From Pelagibacterales bacterium SAG-MED19 (GTDB lineage Bacteria; Pseudomonadota; Alphaproteobacteria; Pelagibacterales; Pelagibacteraceae): a stretch of 64,000 nucleotides of DNA. Positions 8,055-17,812 of the stretch are shown piece after piece. Where the stretch lies: contig JACWDQ010000006.1 of NCBI GenBank assembly GCA_014654035.1, positions 1-64,000 on the forward strand, written 5' to 3'. The notes under the pieces were generated by a model that worked only from the letters and a program-made list of their open reading frames with translations, had not been told where the DNA came from and did not search any database. The position numbers and the translations under genes were made by a program. Position 1 is the stretch's first letter. Each line of letters begins with the position of its first letter.

Positions 8055-11000
8055 ATGTTTATTACCGAATTAAGTATAAAAAGACCGACAGTATCTTGGG
8101 TCATGTCTCTAATTTTGATTGTTTTTGGATTATTTGTTTTTTGGAAATTACCAGTTAGAGAACTACCAAATGGTATTCAGCCACCTGTTGTACAAATTCA
8201 AGTAGATTATAAATCTGCTGCGGCTTCGATAGTAGATCAAGAAGTAACCCAGGTTGTTGAGGACGTGATTGGTGGTGCTGAAGGAATAAAAAATATTGAT
8301 TCTAAGTCTGAAAATGGAAGAAGTACAATAAATGTAGAATTTGATACAAGCATAGAATTAGATAATGCTGCTAATGATATTAGAGAGAGAGTTGCAAGAG
8401 TTGTTGATAACTTGCCATCCGAATCTGATCCTCCACAAATACTTAAAAGAGCAGCTGGTTTTACCACAACTATGTGGTTATCTCTATCATCATCAACTTG
8501 GAGTGATCTTGAGTTAGGAGACTATGCTGAAAGATATTTAGTTGATCAATTCTCAAGTGTAAAAAATGTTGGAAGAATAAGAGTTGGGGGATTAAGGGAG
8601 TTGAGTATTAGAGTATGGATAGATCCTATTAGACTTGCAGCTAATGATTTAACAATTAAAGAAGTTGAAACTGCAATGCGTGGAGAAAATATAAGTCTTC
8701 CGGCTGGTACACTTGAAGCGGACAATATTGATTTAACACTTAATTTAGATAAATCATATACTGATATTGATTCAATCAAACAGCTACCAATTAAAAAAAC
8801 CGGTAATAAAGTTATTTTACTATCTGATGTTGCTAACATAGAATTTGGTCCCGTTTCAGAAAAAACCCTTTTTAAAGCACAAACTAAAGATCAAATTAAT
8901 TTAAAGACTGTTGGAATTGGCATTTATGCTAGAAGCGGCGCCTCCACAGTTGAACTTTCAAAAGATATTAAGAAAAAAATTATTCAAGTTAAAAAATCTT
9001 TACCAGAAGAATTAGATTTAAGAGTTTCTTTTAACAGAGCAAACTATGTAGAGGCTGCGATTGAAGAGGTATATAAAACTTTGTTAATAGCTTTTGTTTT
9101 AGTCGTTTTAATAATTTATCTATTTCTAGGTAACTTAAAAGCCGTAATAGTACCTGCTATAGCGCTCCCTGTGAGCCTAATAGCCTCTTTTTTAGGCTTA
9201 TATTTATTTGGACTATCAATAAATATTTTCGTTCTTCTAAGCTTTATATTAGCTATAGGGATAATAACAGATGACTCTGTCATAATGACAGATGCGATAT
9301 ATAGAAGAATAGAAAATGGCGAAACTCCATTGGTTGCTGCTTACAAAGGTTCTAAACAAATTTCTTTTGCAATAGTTGCCACCACGTTAATTCTAGTTGC
9401 AGTATTTCTACCATTAATTTTTATCGAAGGAATTTCTGGAACATTATTTAAAGAAACGGCAATCGCTTTATCTTTTTCAATAGTTGTGTCATCTTTTGTA
9501 GCGTTAACGTTGTCTCCAATGCTTGCTAGTAAATTTCTTTATAAAAAAACATCGAAAAAACTTTTTATTCAAAAGTTTGAAAAGCTTTTCTTAAACTTTG
9601 CAAATTTTTATAAAGAGACTTTAGATATAATTGTAAATAAGACAAAAACTGTAAGTTTTTTCATAATCTTAATAGTTATTGCATCGGTATTATTATTTAA
9701 CTTTTCAAAAAAAGAATTATTGCCCATGGAAGATCGTGGAGCGTACTTAATTATTGGATTAACAGATGAGGGAACTTCTTTTGAATATACACAAGAACAA
9801 GCGCAGAAAGTAGAAGCAAGGCTTCTTCCACTTCTTCAAGCCGAGGATAGTCCATATTCAAGATTTATAATGAGGGTCCCTGGATTTGGAAATTCAGCTA
9901 ATTCATATAATAGTTTTATAATAATTGCTTTATTAGATGACTGGAAAAATCGAAAAAAGGGGCAAGAAGTTGTTTTGAGAGAGGCTATTGGAAAAATAGT
10001 AACTTTACCTCAAGCAGTGGCCTTCCCTATCTCTCCACAATCAATAAGAGTATCTAATTACAATAAACCTGTGCAAATGGTTATTTACGGAAGTACTTAT
10101 GAAGAACTTGAAGAAATACAAAAAAAAGTAATTAGAGAAATAAGATCTAATAAAAATCTTTCAAGAATAGAGTCTGATTACAATCGAAACAAGCCAGAGG
10201 TAAAATTAATAATTAATAAAAATAAAGCTAAAGATTTAGGTGTTTCTACTAAATCTATTGGTGAAACACTTGAAACTCTTTATGGAGGAAAAAAAATTAC
10301 AACTTTTAACAAATTAGGCAAAGAGTATCCTATAATTGTTCAACAATATTTGTCCGATAGAAGAAACAAAGAAGGTGTTTCGAAAATATTTGTTCGTTCG
10401 GAAACAAATGGAAAACTAATTTCTTTAGCAAATCTAGTTAGTTTTAAAGAAGAAGGCTCAGCAAAAGAACTTGCAAGGTATAATAGACAACCAGCAGTAA
10501 CAATTTCTGCAAATATTAATGAGGGCTATACTTTGACTGAAGCAATAAGTTTCTTTGAAGATGTAATGGTTGATTTAGCTCCAGAAAATCAGATTACTTG
10601 GAAAGGAAAGTCTGAGGAGATCAAAGAAACAAGTAATGAATTATTTATAATTTTTGCTTTAGCTTTGTTAACTGCATATTTGGTAATGGCAGCAACATTT
10701 AATTCTTTTATTCATCCGTTCATAATTATTTTAACTGTACCATTAGCTATTTTTGGTGGTTTGGTATTTATCATGTTTCTGAATAGTTCAGTAAATATTT
10801 TTTCTCAGATTGCTCTTATTATTCTGATAGGAATTTCAACAAAAAATAGTATTTTAATTGTTGATTATGCAAATCAAATAAGAACTACTGGAAAAAATAT
10901 TGAGTTAGCTGTTAAAGAGGCGTGTGCTGTAAGATTTAGACCCATTATAATGACATCATTAAGTACAATGATTGCAATGATACCATTAGTAATTGGAAAT

Positions 11001-11183
11001 ATCGGCCCTGGTGCTGGAGAGGGCTCTAGATTAGCTGTAGGTTCAACAATTTTAGGAGGAATGATTATTTCAACATTCTTTACTTTATACGTGACACCAT
11101 CAATGTACTTAGCGTTAGCTAAAAATACTAAAAGAATTGACGCTGTAGATTTGGAGCTTAAAAAAGAATTAACTAAAAAATAA
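8055..11183 (+). CDS. RND family multidrug efflux permease (AcrB/MexF-like)
   Basis: A 1042-residue inner-membrane antiporter with the full RND plan: TM1 at about 10-30, two large periplasmic porter loops (about 35-335 and 550-860), and TM2-6 and TM8-12. Proton-relay residues are preserved: the Asp pair in GIITDDSVIM (TM4) and the Lys in GISTKNSILIVDYAN (TM10). The start MFITELSIKRPTVSWVMSLILI is typical of the HAE-1 group. It would export hydrophobic or amphiphilic compounds using proton-motive force with the adaptor encoded immediately upstream. Its final 11 bases overlap the opposing lytic transglycosylase gene. Substrate is unknown. Confidence 0.94.
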   Translation: MFITELSIKRPTVSWVMSLILIVFGLFVFWKLPVRELPNGIQPPVVQIQVDYKSAAASIVDQEVTQVVEDVIGGAEGIKNIDSKSENGRSTINVEFDTSIELDNAANDIRERVARVVDNLPSESDPPQILKRAAGFTTTMWLSLSSSTWSDLELGDYAERYLVDQFSSVKNVGRIRVGGLRELSIRVWIDPIRLAANDLTIKEVETAMRGENISLPAGTLEADNIDLTLNLDKSYTDIDSIKQLPIKKTGNKVILLSDVANIEFGPVSEKTLFKAQTKDQINLKTVGIGIYARSGASTVELSKDIKKKIIQVKKSLPEELDLRVSFNRANYVEAAIEEVYKTLLIAFVLVVLIIYLFLGNLKAVIVPAIALPVSLIASFLGLYLFGLSINIFVLLSFILAIGIITDDSVIMTDAIYRRIENGETPLVAAYKGSKQISFAIVATTLILVAVFLPLIFIEGISGTLFKETAIALSFSIVVSSFVALTLSPMLASKFLYKKTSKKLFIQKFEKLFLNFANFYKETLDIIVNKTKTVSFFIILIVIASVLLFNFSKKELLPMEDRGAYLIIGLTDEGTSFEYTQEQAQKVEARLLPLLQAEDSPYSRFIMRVPGFGNSANSYNSFIIIALLDDWKNRKKGQEVVLREAIGKIVTLPQAVAFPISPQSIRVSNYNKPVQMVIYGSTYEELEEIQKKVIREIRSNKNLSRIESDYNRNKPEVKLIINKNKAKDLGVSTKSIGETLETLYGGKKITTFNKLGKEYPIIVQQYLSDRRNKEGVSKIFVRSETNGKLISLANLVSFKEEGSAKELARYNRQPAVTISANINEGYTLTEAISFFEDVMVDLAPENQITWKGKSEEIKETSNELFIIFALALLTAYLVMAATFNSFIHPFIIILTVPLAIFGGLVFIMFLNSSVNIFSQIALIILIGISTKNSILIVDYANQIRTTGKNIELAVKEACAVRFRPIIMTSLSTMIAMIPLVIGNIGPGAGEGSRLAVGSTILGGMIISTFFTLYVTPSMYLALAKNTKRIDAVDLELKKELTKK

Positions 11184-11769
11184 TATATTTATTTTTATTA
11201 AGTGACTTTTTACATTCAAATAACTGTTTTTTATAAATATTAGATTGTATTTCAACTTTTTTTGCTAGTCCAATCACTTTTTTATTTTTTTTATAATATT
11301 TATAGTTTCCCCAGCCTTCATGATAAGCAAGATATTGTTTGAAAGCATCTTTCTTAGAAACTTTAAGAATAGATTCTGTTTTGTTTGTGTACCAACCAAT
11401 AAAGTCAACACTATCTTTAAATCTTGCTCTTGTGGCCAATTTATTACCCGTCTCTTTTTTGTATTGCTCCCAAGTTCCTTTTACTGCTTGAGAATAACCA
11501 AACGAACTGGAAGGTCTTTTATACGGTATTACCTTAAAAATTTTCTGCCTAGCTGGCTTTGCTAACCAATCAAAATCGGATTCCATTTTTATTATTGCTA
11601 ATTGAATATAAATTGGTGTTCCCCATTTTTTTTCAACTTTCTTTGTATGTTTATACCAAAGATATCTCTCACTAAAAATAGAACAACTATTTGAAGTATT
11701 GTTTGGAATAGAGGAGCATCCAGTTGTTAAAAAAAAAATCAAAACGATTAATCTATTTATTAGGGACAT
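11173..11769 (-). CDS. Lytic transglycosylase-like (SLT) lipoprotein
   Basis: A 198-residue lipoprotein with a signal peptide and lipobox in FFLTTGCSS (Cys at about 18). The remaining domain looks like a goose-lysozyme/SLT fold. IKMESDFDW supplies the candidate catalytic Glu at about residue 63. SSSFGYSQAVKGTWEQYKKETG and QYLAYHEGWGNYKY are the conserved substrate-cleft segments. It would cleave the glycan backbone of peptidoglycan from the outer-membrane inner face. It overlaps the RND gene tail by 11 bases, and its start overlaps the VanZ-like gene by 17 bases, so it is translationally coupled to that gene. Confidence 0.82.
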   Translation of the reverse strand: MSLINRLIVLIFFLTTGCSSIPNNTSNSCSIFSERYLWYKHTKKVEKKWGTPIYIQLAIIKMESDFDWLAKPARQKIFKVIPYKRPSSSFGYSQAVKGTWEQYKKETGNKLATRARFKDSVDFIGWYTNKTESILKVSKKDAFKQYLAYHEGWGNYKYYKKNKKVIGLAKKVEIQSNIYKKQLFECKKSLNKNKYIIF

Positions 11770-12145
11770 ATTTATTTATAATATTCTTAATCAAAATTAC
11801 CATCAAGACTCCTAATAAGTTTCCAAACAAATCTGACCATTGAAAACTTCGCTCAGGTATAAACAAATGAAATATTTCAAGAATTATTGATAAAAAAATT
11901 AGATAAATTATTAGATATTTGATTTTTTTGATTTCCAAATAACTCATAAAACCAATAATCGAAATTAGACAAAATACATAAAAGTGATTCGACGAAATAA
12001 AAAAATCTGGAGTAATTTGAGGTTGTATACTTTTATTGTCATATATGATCATACCCAATAAGCTTCCCGGAAAAAGATATAAAAAAATCAAACAAAAGTT
12101 TGTAAAATAAAATATTACTTTAAATTTTGAAAAAATTTTTATCAT
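11753..12145 (-). CDS. VanZ-like family membrane protein
   Basis: A 130-residue protein with about four membrane segments (about 10-30, 50-68, 73-92, 103-122). The signature is the conserved LEIFHLFIPERSFQWSDLFGN near residues 84-105, where VanZ-like proteins have an E..Q..F..R....D...N pattern. Family members are small integral membrane proteins of uncertain biochemical role, sometimes linked with glycopeptide tolerance. It is first in a two-gene minus-strand unit with the SLT lipoprotein, which suggests an envelope function. I cannot be more specific. Confidence 0.75.
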   Translation of the reverse strand: MIKIFSKFKVIFYFTNFCLIFLYLFPGSLLGMIIYDNKSIQPQITPDFFISSNHFYVFCLISIIGFMSYLEIKKIKYLIIYLIFLSIILEIFHLFIPERSFQWSDLFGNLLGVLMVILIKNIINKYVPNK

Positions 12146-12190
12146 TTAATTATATAGTTTTATTTATAAATATATTTTAGAAATAACAAT

Positions 12191-12904
12191 ATGAGTTTTT
12201 TAATTTTAGTAAGACATGGACAAAGTATTTGGAATCTAGAAAATAAATTCACAGGCTGGGTAGATGTTGATCTTACAGAACAAGGAAAATTGGAGGCAGA
12301 AAAAGCCGGAAAAATTATACGGGAAAAAGGTATCAAAATTGATTATTATTATTCGTCAATTCAATTGAGAGCAAATCATACATTAAAAATTATTCAAAAA
12401 GTTTTTAATGATGAAAAAAATTTCACTAGAGCATGGCAATTAAATGAAAGACATTATGGTGCTCTAACTGGTTTAAACAAAATTGAGATGAAGAAAAAAA
12501 TTGGCGAAAAAAAAATACATGAATTTCGAAGATCATGGGATTTAAGACCAGATCCCCTTAGCAAAGACAGCCCATACCATCCAATAAATATTGATACATA
12601 TAAAAAAATATCTGAAAAAATAATTCCAGATACTGAGTCTTTAAAAGACACTTATGAAAGAGTATTAAAATATTTTAAACAAGAAATTAAAGAAAAGTTA
12701 ATTCAAAAAAATGTTTTAATTTCAGCTCATGGAAATTCTATAAGAGCATTATGTAAATATTTATTCGAGCTAGATAATGATCAAATCTCTGGCCTTGAAA
12801 TACCGACTGGCAACCCATTAATTATCGAATTTGATAAAGAAATGAAAATAAAAAGTTGCGAATATTTAGATAAGGAGCGATCTAAAGATCTGCTAGTTTT
12901 TTAA
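12191..12904 (+). CDS. gpmA: 2,3-bisphosphoglycerate-dependent phosphoglycerate mutase
   Basis: A 237-residue glycolytic/gluconeogenic enzyme interconverting 3- and 2-phosphoglycerate. The phosphohistidine motif LVRHGQSIWN is at residues 6-15. FTGWVDVDLTEQG, RAWQLNERHYGALTGLNK and the second His in LISAHGNSIRALCKYL follow in the expected order. Length is slightly below E. coli GpmA (about 250). Its 3' end overlaps the opposing murU gene by 23 bases, the largest convergent overlap in the window. The usual alphaproteobacterial gpmI is not seen at its customary rsfS-ctpA locus here, so this may be the cell's mutase. Confidence 0.94.
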   Translation: MSFLILVRHGQSIWNLENKFTGWVDVDLTEQGKLEAEKAGKIIREKGIKIDYYYSSIQLRANHTLKIIQKVFNDEKNFTRAWQLNERHYGALTGLNKIEMKKKIGEKKIHEFRRSWDLRPDPLSKDSPYHPINIDTYKKISEKIIPDTESLKDTYERVLKYFKQEIKEKLIQKNVLISAHGNSIRALCKYLFELDNDQISGLEIPTGNPLIIEFDKEMKIKSCEYLDKERSKDLLVF

Positions 12905-13571
12905 AGATTTCTGAATTAGTTAAATGACGAAATTTTATTAAACTTTCAAATCCATTAAGTTCTTTTTTTTCTAATAATTCATCCCAAATTTCATTTATTG
13001 GAAAATTAATTTTTTGACGTTTTTTAAGTAAATTTTTATTAAGTATCTGACAACCAATATAAATAAATTTTTTATTGTTATTTTTTTTTAAAAGATTTTT
13101 CGTTAAATCAAAGTCACCAGAAAGATTCTTATCAAAACTCAAATCTTTTTTTGTGACTAAAAGTATATTTGTCAATTTATTTAAAAAATAGAGATTTTGC
13201 ATTTTTTTTATTTCATCAACATATCCATCACCCCAAATTGTGTCTGGATTTAAAATTAAAAAATCATCACTCTCCGAATAATTAGACATATTAACTATAC
13301 CACCACCAGTATTTAAAATATCTCTTCCATCCTCAATTATCTCTATTTCTATTGGAAATTTTGTATTTTTAATAAAATCAAAAATCTGTTGTTTTAAATA
13401 AAATGTATTTAATAAAATTTTTTTGATTTTTAATTTTATTAACATACTTATACAGCCCTCCAACAATGTTTTATTATTTATTTTTAATAATGGTTTTGGA
13501 GTCTTTAATGTTAAAGGATTTAACCTTTTTCCAAAACCTGCACATAAGATTAAAGCAGTATCAATTTTCAT
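12882..13571 (-). CDS. murU: Sugar-phosphate nucleotidyltransferase, MurU-like (MurNAc-1-P uridylyltransferase)
   Basis: A 229-residue NTP-transferase. The nucleotide loop is LILCAGFGKRLNPLT with TPKPLLKI following at about 25-32. A metal-binding Asp lies in FLILNPDTIWGDGY (about 110). The size matches MurU rather than the larger GlmU/RfbA proteins. MurU makes UDP-MurNAc from MurNAc-1-phosphate in the peptidoglycan salvage route. Its start overlaps the amgK-like kinase by 11 bases, the characteristic AmgK-MurU pairing, which is the main support for the specific name. The 3' end is antisense to gpmA over 23 bases. Confidence 0.84.
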   Translation of the reverse strand: MKIDTALILCAGFGKRLNPLTLKTPKPLLKINNKTLLEGCISMLIKLKIKKILLNTFYLKQQIFDFIKNTKFPIEIEIIEDGRDILNTGGGIVNMSNYSESDDFLILNPDTIWGDGYVDEIKKMQNLYFLNKLTNILLVTKKDLSFDKNLSGDFDLTKNLLKKNNNKKFIYIGCQILNKNLLKKRQKINFPINEIWDELLEKKELNGFESLIKFRHLTNSEIFKKLADL

Positions 13572-14493
13572 TAATTTTTCCTCTAAAATTTTTTTTTAAA
13601 AGATCTTTTAGATCTATAAATATTTCATTATTGTTAATTCTTAAATTAATTAATTTCCATGCGTATGGAATCAATTTTAAATATTTTTTTTTCCCATCTC
13701 TTTTTGAAAGTCTTGTAAATATTCCAATTATTTTTAAATTTCTGAGTATTGATAGTATTTCAAAATCATTTTTAAATTTATCTTTATTCAGTATTTTCTG
13801 TTTGTTGATATACATTTTATAAACTTGATTTTTAAAAGAGATGGAAGTTTTCAATCTAACATCATCTATCAAAGACGCTAAATCATAAGCTTTATTTCCT
13901 ATAAGCGCATCTTGGCTGTCAATTACTCCTAATTTATCATGATGAAGCATTAAATTAGAAACATGAAAGTCTCTATGAACAAAAACATTATTTCTTAATT
14001 TTAAATGAGAAACTAATGTATTAGTAATTTTTTTAAATTTTTCTCTGAATTTTTTTTTATTTTTTTTAACGTACCAATCAATAAATAAATTTGCCTCTTG
14101 TAAAAGAATTTCTTTTTTATATTCAGGAATAACATATGTATTTTTTTTAAAATTTTTAATTTTTCTATTTTTGATTGTCTGAATTTTGTCTAATATTTTT
14201 ATTATTTTTTTAAAATAAAAAAAACCTTTATTCTTTTTTTTTTTTAGAATTTTATAAATTGTGTCATTACCAAAATCTTGTATTTCAATGTAATTTTTTT
14301 TGTAATCTTCTTGATATAATTTTGGAGCTAAAATCCTATTTTTATTCAAAATTTTATTTATTGCATCATACACTAAAAGGTTTTTAAACTTTTCTTTTTT
14401 TGAGTAAACTATTACTGAGTGAAAATTTTTATTTTTTTTTCTAAAAAACTCTCGATACGATGCATCACCTTTAATCTTCTTTAAGTTTTTCAT
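13561..14493 (-). CDS. amgK: Anomeric MurNAc/GlcNAc kinase, AmgK-like (APH family)
   Basis: A 310-residue aminoglycoside-phosphotransferase-fold kinase. The N-terminal MKNLKKIKGDASYREFFRKK matches the G(D)ASxRxYxR nucleotide-loop region of AmgK proteins. The catalytic loop is VHRDFHVSNLMLH (about 175-187), and the metal-binding Asp lies in LGVIDSQDALIGNKAYDLASL (a VIDfQDA-type motif). It would phosphorylate MurNAc at C1, and MurU would then use the product. It lies between tsaE and murU with a six-base gap upstream and an 11-base overlap downstream. It is unusually Lys-rich, as expected from base composition. Confidence 0.84.
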   Translation of the reverse strand: MKNLKKIKGDASYREFFRKKNKNFHSVIVYSKKEKFKNLLVYDAINKILNKNRILAPKLYQEDYKKNYIEIQDFGNDTIYKILKKKKNKGFFYFKKIIKILDKIQTIKNRKIKNFKKNTYVIPEYKKEILLQEANLFIDWYVKKNKKKFREKFKKITNTLVSHLKLRNNVFVHRDFHVSNLMLHHDKLGVIDSQDALIGNKAYDLASLIDDVRLKTSISFKNQVYKMYINKQKILNKDKFKNDFEILSILRNLKIIGIFTRLSKRDGKKKYLKLIPYAWKLINLRINNNEIFIDLKDLLKKNFRGKINEN

Positions 14494-14499
14494 TAAAAA

Positions 14500-14955
14500 T
14501 TACAAAACTAATCCTCTAACTTGAACAGATCTTTTTTTATGATCATCTTCATATTTGAAAATTAACTCTATCAAATTTTTTGGTTTTTCTTTAATTAATT
14601 GTGGCCATTCAACTAGAGTAATTGCATTTAAACTATCTTCAAATATACCTAAATTTTTCAATTCTTCGTCTGTTTTTAATCTGAATAGATCATAATGATT
14701 TATTTTTATTTGATTAATTTGATACTCATTTAACAAATTAAATGTTGGACTTGTTACTTCTGTTTGTTTTAGTTTATTTTCTTTTTGTAAATTGTTTATT
14801 AAATATTTAATAAAAGTTGTTTTACCTACTCCCATTTCTCCGTATAAAAAAACTATACTGCCAATTTTCAACTTTTTTTGAATTTTATGTGCTAATTCCT
14901 CTGTTTGTTTTTCTGAAGATGAATCTATTACATTGTTGCTAGTAGCGGTAGGCAT
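14500..14955 (-). CDS. tsaE: tRNA threonylcarbamoyladenosine biosynthesis ATPase TsaE
   Basis: A 151-residue P-loop protein needed with TsaB, TsaD and TsaC for t6A modification at position 37 of ANN-decoding tRNAs. The Walker A is [17 protein letters not shown] (about 38-54). [14 protein letters not shown] is the family switch segment and [13 protein letters not shown] follows. VEWPQLI near residue 115 is the conserved Walker-B-proximal E-W-P. The ATG lies inside the ahcY end (17-base overlap), so translation is probably coupled. The same tsaE-amgK-murU order is common in alphaproteobacteria. Confidence 0.93.
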   Translation of the reverse strand: MPTATSNNVIDSSSEKQTEELAHKIQKKLKIGSIVFLYGEMGVGKTTFIKYLINNLQKENKLKQTEVTSPTFNLLNEYQINQIKINHYDLFRLKTDEELKNLGIFEDSLNAITLVEWPQLIKEKPKNLIELIFKYEDDHKKRSVQVRGLVL

Positions 14956-16225
14956 TTGGTTTAAAGGGACCTTCTACTCCAACACTAATATAGTCTGCTT
15001 GTTCTTTTGATAACTTTGTTAATTTTGCACCTACCTTTTTAAGATGTAGTGTTGCAACTTTTTCATCTAAATGTTTAGGTAAAACATAAACTTTGTTTTC
15101 ATAATTTTTATGATTATTCCATAGCTCTATTTGTGCAATGACTTGATTTGTAAATGAAGCACTCATTACAAAACTTGGATGACCTGTTGCACATCCTAGA
15201 TTTACCAATCTACCTTCTGCTAAAAGAATTATTCTTTTTTTACTTGGTAGTTCTATCTCGTGAACTTGAGGTTTTACCTCTGTCCATTTATAATTTTTTA
15301 AGGCTTCAACTTGAATTTCATTATCAAAGTGTCCAATATTACAAAGAATAGCTCTATCTTTCATATCTCTCATGTGATCTGCCGTAACAATATCTTTGTT
15401 ACCTGTAGCAGTCACAACAATATCTGCTTTACTTATTGCTTCCTCCATCAAAACAACCTCATATCCTTCCATTGCAGCCTGTAATGCACAAATAGGATCT
15501 GCTTCTGTGACTAAAACTCTCGCTCCACTTTGTCTTAATGAGGCAGCACTACCTTTTCCTACATCACCAAAACCTGCAACAACTGCAATTTTTCCTGACA
15601 TCATAACATCAGTTGCCCTTCTTATCCCGTCAACTAAACTTTCTCTGCATCCATAAAGATTGTCAAATTTTGATTTAGTTACAGAGTCATTTACATTGAT
15701 TGCTGGAAGTAAGAGAGATTTATCTTTTTCCATTTTGTTTAAAGCTTTTATTCCAGTTGTCGTTTCTTCTGAAACACCTTTCACATCTTTCAATAAATCT
15801 TTATATTCATTGTGCATTATAGCAGTGAGATCGCCGCCATCATCTAATAACATATTTGGTTTCCAGTCTTTTTTACCAACAATAGTTTGTTTGATACACC
15901 ACAGATATTCCTCCTCAGTTTCACCTTTCCAGGCATAAACAGGTACGCCAGCTTTTGCAATTGCTGCAGCAGCGTGATCTTGTGTTGAAAAAATATTACA
16001 AGAAGACCATCTTACTTCGGCACCTAAGTCTACTAAAGTTTCAATTAAAACTGCGGTTTGAATTGTCATATGCAAACAGCCAATGATCTTTGCACCTTTT
16101 AATGGAGATTTCCCTGCATACTCTTCTCTAAGAGCCATCAACCCAGGCATCTCACTTTCTGCAATTGAAATTTCTTTTCGTCCAAATTCTGCTTGGGATA
16201 TATCTTTTACTTTGAAATCTTCCAT
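14939..16225 (-). CDS. ahcY: S-adenosylhomocysteine hydrolase (adenosylhomocysteinase)
   Basis: A 428-residue NAD-dependent enzyme splitting S-adenosylhomocysteine into homocysteine and adenosine, and so clearing the product inhibitor of methyltransferases. Family segments include [19 protein letters not shown] near residue 45, [18 protein letters not shown], and the NAD site [15 protein letters not shown] (about 217). The C-terminus ends in [10 protein letters not shown], the conserved Lys/Tyr tail that reaches the neighbouring subunit's NAD. There are only 45 bases between it and the chvG stop. No SAH riboswitch is visible in that gap. Confidence 0.97.
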   Translation of the reverse strand: MEDFKVKDISQAEFGRKEISIAESEMPGLMALREEYAGKSPLKGAKIIGCLHMTIQTAVLIETLVDLGAEVRWSSCNIFSTQDHAAAAIAKAGVPVYAWKGETEEEYLWCIKQTIVGKKDWKPNMLLDDGGDLTAIMHNEYKDLLKDVKGVSEETTTGIKALNKMEKDKSLLLPAINVNDSVTKSKFDNLYGCRESLVDGIRRATDVMMSGKIAVVAGFGDVGKGSAASLRQSGARVLVTEADPICALQAAMEGYEVVLMEEAISKADIVVTATGNKDIVTADHMRDMKDRAILCNIGHFDNEIQVEALKNYKWTEVKPQVHEIELPSKKRIILLAEGRLVNLGCATGHPSFVMSASFTNQVIAQIELWNNHKNYENKVYVLPKHLDEKVATLHLKKVGAKLTKLSKEQADYISVGVEGPFKPNAYRY

Positions 16226-16270
16226 GGGGGGTCTTCTAGCAATAAAGTATTAATTAATCAATAGCACACT

Positions 16271-17812
16271 TTACAATTTAGGAAATATTATTTCCATACT
16301 TGCTCCCTTCTGACCTACCCTATTAGAAGCTTTAATTGTAGCATTATGTAAATCAACTAAATTTTTAACTATGTTTAGACCAAGTCCTGAATGTTGTCCG
16401 AATTTATCCGGTCTATTACTATAAAATCTTTTAAATATTTTGTTTGTATCTTTTTCTTTAAATCCTTCACCTTCATCTAAAATATGGACTATTACTTGAT
16501 TTTCATTTGATTTTGAAACCTTTACAACTATCTCTTTATTGTCTTCACTAAAAGAAACTGCATTGTCTAAAAGATTTGCTATTATTTGTTCAATTCTATT
16601 TTCAATTCCATTAACAAAATATTTGTTTTTTTTGTCATTTTCATATGAAATTTCTATACCTCTTTTTAATTTATAAATATTATTAAAATCATCCACAACG
16701 GATTTTATAATTGGTTCAATATCTAGTTTTTTTATTTTTTCTCTACTCAAAGCAACCTCGTCCTTTAACATTTGAGAATAGTCAGTAATTAATCTTTCAA
16801 TTCTTTGTACATCATGACTTAATATATTGATTAACTTGATTCTTTGATCAATATCATTTGCATCTTGTAAAATTTCAGAAGCACTTTTTAAAGAAGCAAG
16901 AGGATTTCTAATTTCATGAACAAGATCTGTAGAAAAATTTTCTGCATGAGTTATTCTTTTTTGTAATTCTAACGTCATATCATCTAAAGAGTTTGAAAGT
17001 AGACCTAATTCATCATTTCTTAACTTTAATGTATCGATATTAGTTGTCTTAGGATTTTTATTTTTTATTGTTTTTGTGTAACTTACTAAATTTTTAATTG
17101 GTTTTAAAAAGTATCTATTTAGAACAAATGAAAAAATTAAAATTACTATACCAACTGCGATTGCAGTTCTTATAATAAAAGTCTTTCTTTCATCTATTGC
17201 AGCTTTAATATCATTAGCGTTCTCTGTTATAGCTAAATAACCAATATTTTGACCATTTTGCATTACATTTTTAATTGTAGTTAATTTAAATTTATTAAAT
17301 TCCTCTTGGGTAAATGTGAAAGGTATTCCAAAATTTTTTGAAGCTGCATAATTAAACAATACATCATTTAATGAAACAGAATTATCTTTTCCAATATTTA
17401 TATTTTTTGTCTCAGTGATTTCTTTCGTTTTTTTTTCATTCAATACTTCGAGTTCTACTGTATCCAATCTGGTTGTAAAAGATCTTGGGTCAAGATCTAA
17501 GGTATCAGTATCTCCAACTAAATTTAATTCATTATCAAAAAATATTACTCTATCTAAATTTTGAAAAAGAAATCGCGTAGAAAATAGAAAACTTCTGATG
17601 TCTTCCTCGACAAATTTAACATTTAATCTAGTTAAATTATCAATGGTATTATTTATAACTTCGATATGAATAGATGATTTTTTTTTAATTAAATTTGGTT
17701 GAACATTTTTAATGTAAATAAATGTAAATAAACCAATAATTGTAAAAAAAATTAAGTTTATAAATAAAAATTTTTTTAAAATTGAAAGATTTTTAAGAAT
17801 ATTGTTGAACAT
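16271..17812 (-). CDS. chvG: Sensor histidine kinase, ChvG-like
   Basis: A 513-residue inner-membrane kinase. TM1 is at about 13-35, a periplasmic sensor domain runs to about 215, and TM2 is FIIRTAIAVGIVILIFSFVL. A HAMP domain follows. The H-box is LVHEIRNPLASLKSA (phospho-accepting His near 300), the N-box is ANLLDNAVSFSEDN, and the G-boxes are ILDEGEGF and GQHSGLGLNIV. Order and architecture match ChvG/ExoS of alphaproteobacteria, which senses acid and envelope conditions. Its start shares one base with the chvI stop. The hprK and PTS genes normally found between chvG and ahcY are absent. Confidence 0.88.
   Translation of the reverse strand: MFNNILKNLSILKKFLFINLIFFTIIGLFTFIYIKNVQPNLIKKKSSIHIEVINNTIDNLTRLNVKFVEEDIRSFLFSTRFLFQNLDRVIFFDNELNLVGDTDTLDLDPRSFTTRLDTVELEVLNEKKTKEITETKNINIGKDNSVSLNDVLFNYAASKNFGIPFTFTQEEFNKFKLTTIKNVMQNGQNIGYLAITENANDIKAAIDERKTFIIRTAIAVGIVILIFSFVLNRYFLKPIKNLVSYTKTIKNKNPKTTNIDTLKLRNDELGLLSNSLDDMTLELQKRITHAENFSTDLVHEIRNPLASLKSASEILQDANDIDQRIKLINILSHDVQRIERLITDYSQMLKDEVALSREKIKKLDIEPIIKSVVDDFNNIYKLKRGIEISYENDKKNKYFVNGIENRIEQIIANLLDNAVSFSEDNKEIVVKVSKSNENQVIVHILDEGEGFKEKDTNKIFKRFYSNRPDKFGQHSGLGLNIVKNLVDLHNATIKASNRVGQKGASMEIIFPKL

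Noticed and set aside
8237-8839. Minus-strand ORFs within the RND permease
   Set aside because: They are low-complexity reading frames opposite coding sequence; the plus-strand frame has intact family motifs.
13960-14480. Poly-A/poly-T runs as candidate repeats or frameshift sites
   Set aside because: Such runs are spread evenly through the window and reflect base composition and Lys/Phe/Asn codons; no gene appears broken by them.
15396-15938. Plus-strand ORFs inside ahcY
   Set aside because: They are antisense shadows of a strongly conserved gene, with no recognisable domains or start signals. Similar shadows in chvG, polA, sucC, sucA and atpD were also left out.
16226-16270. Possible SAH riboswitch before ahcY
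   Set aside because: The gap to chvG is only 45 bases, AT-rich and without the GC-rich helices of the SAH aptamer.
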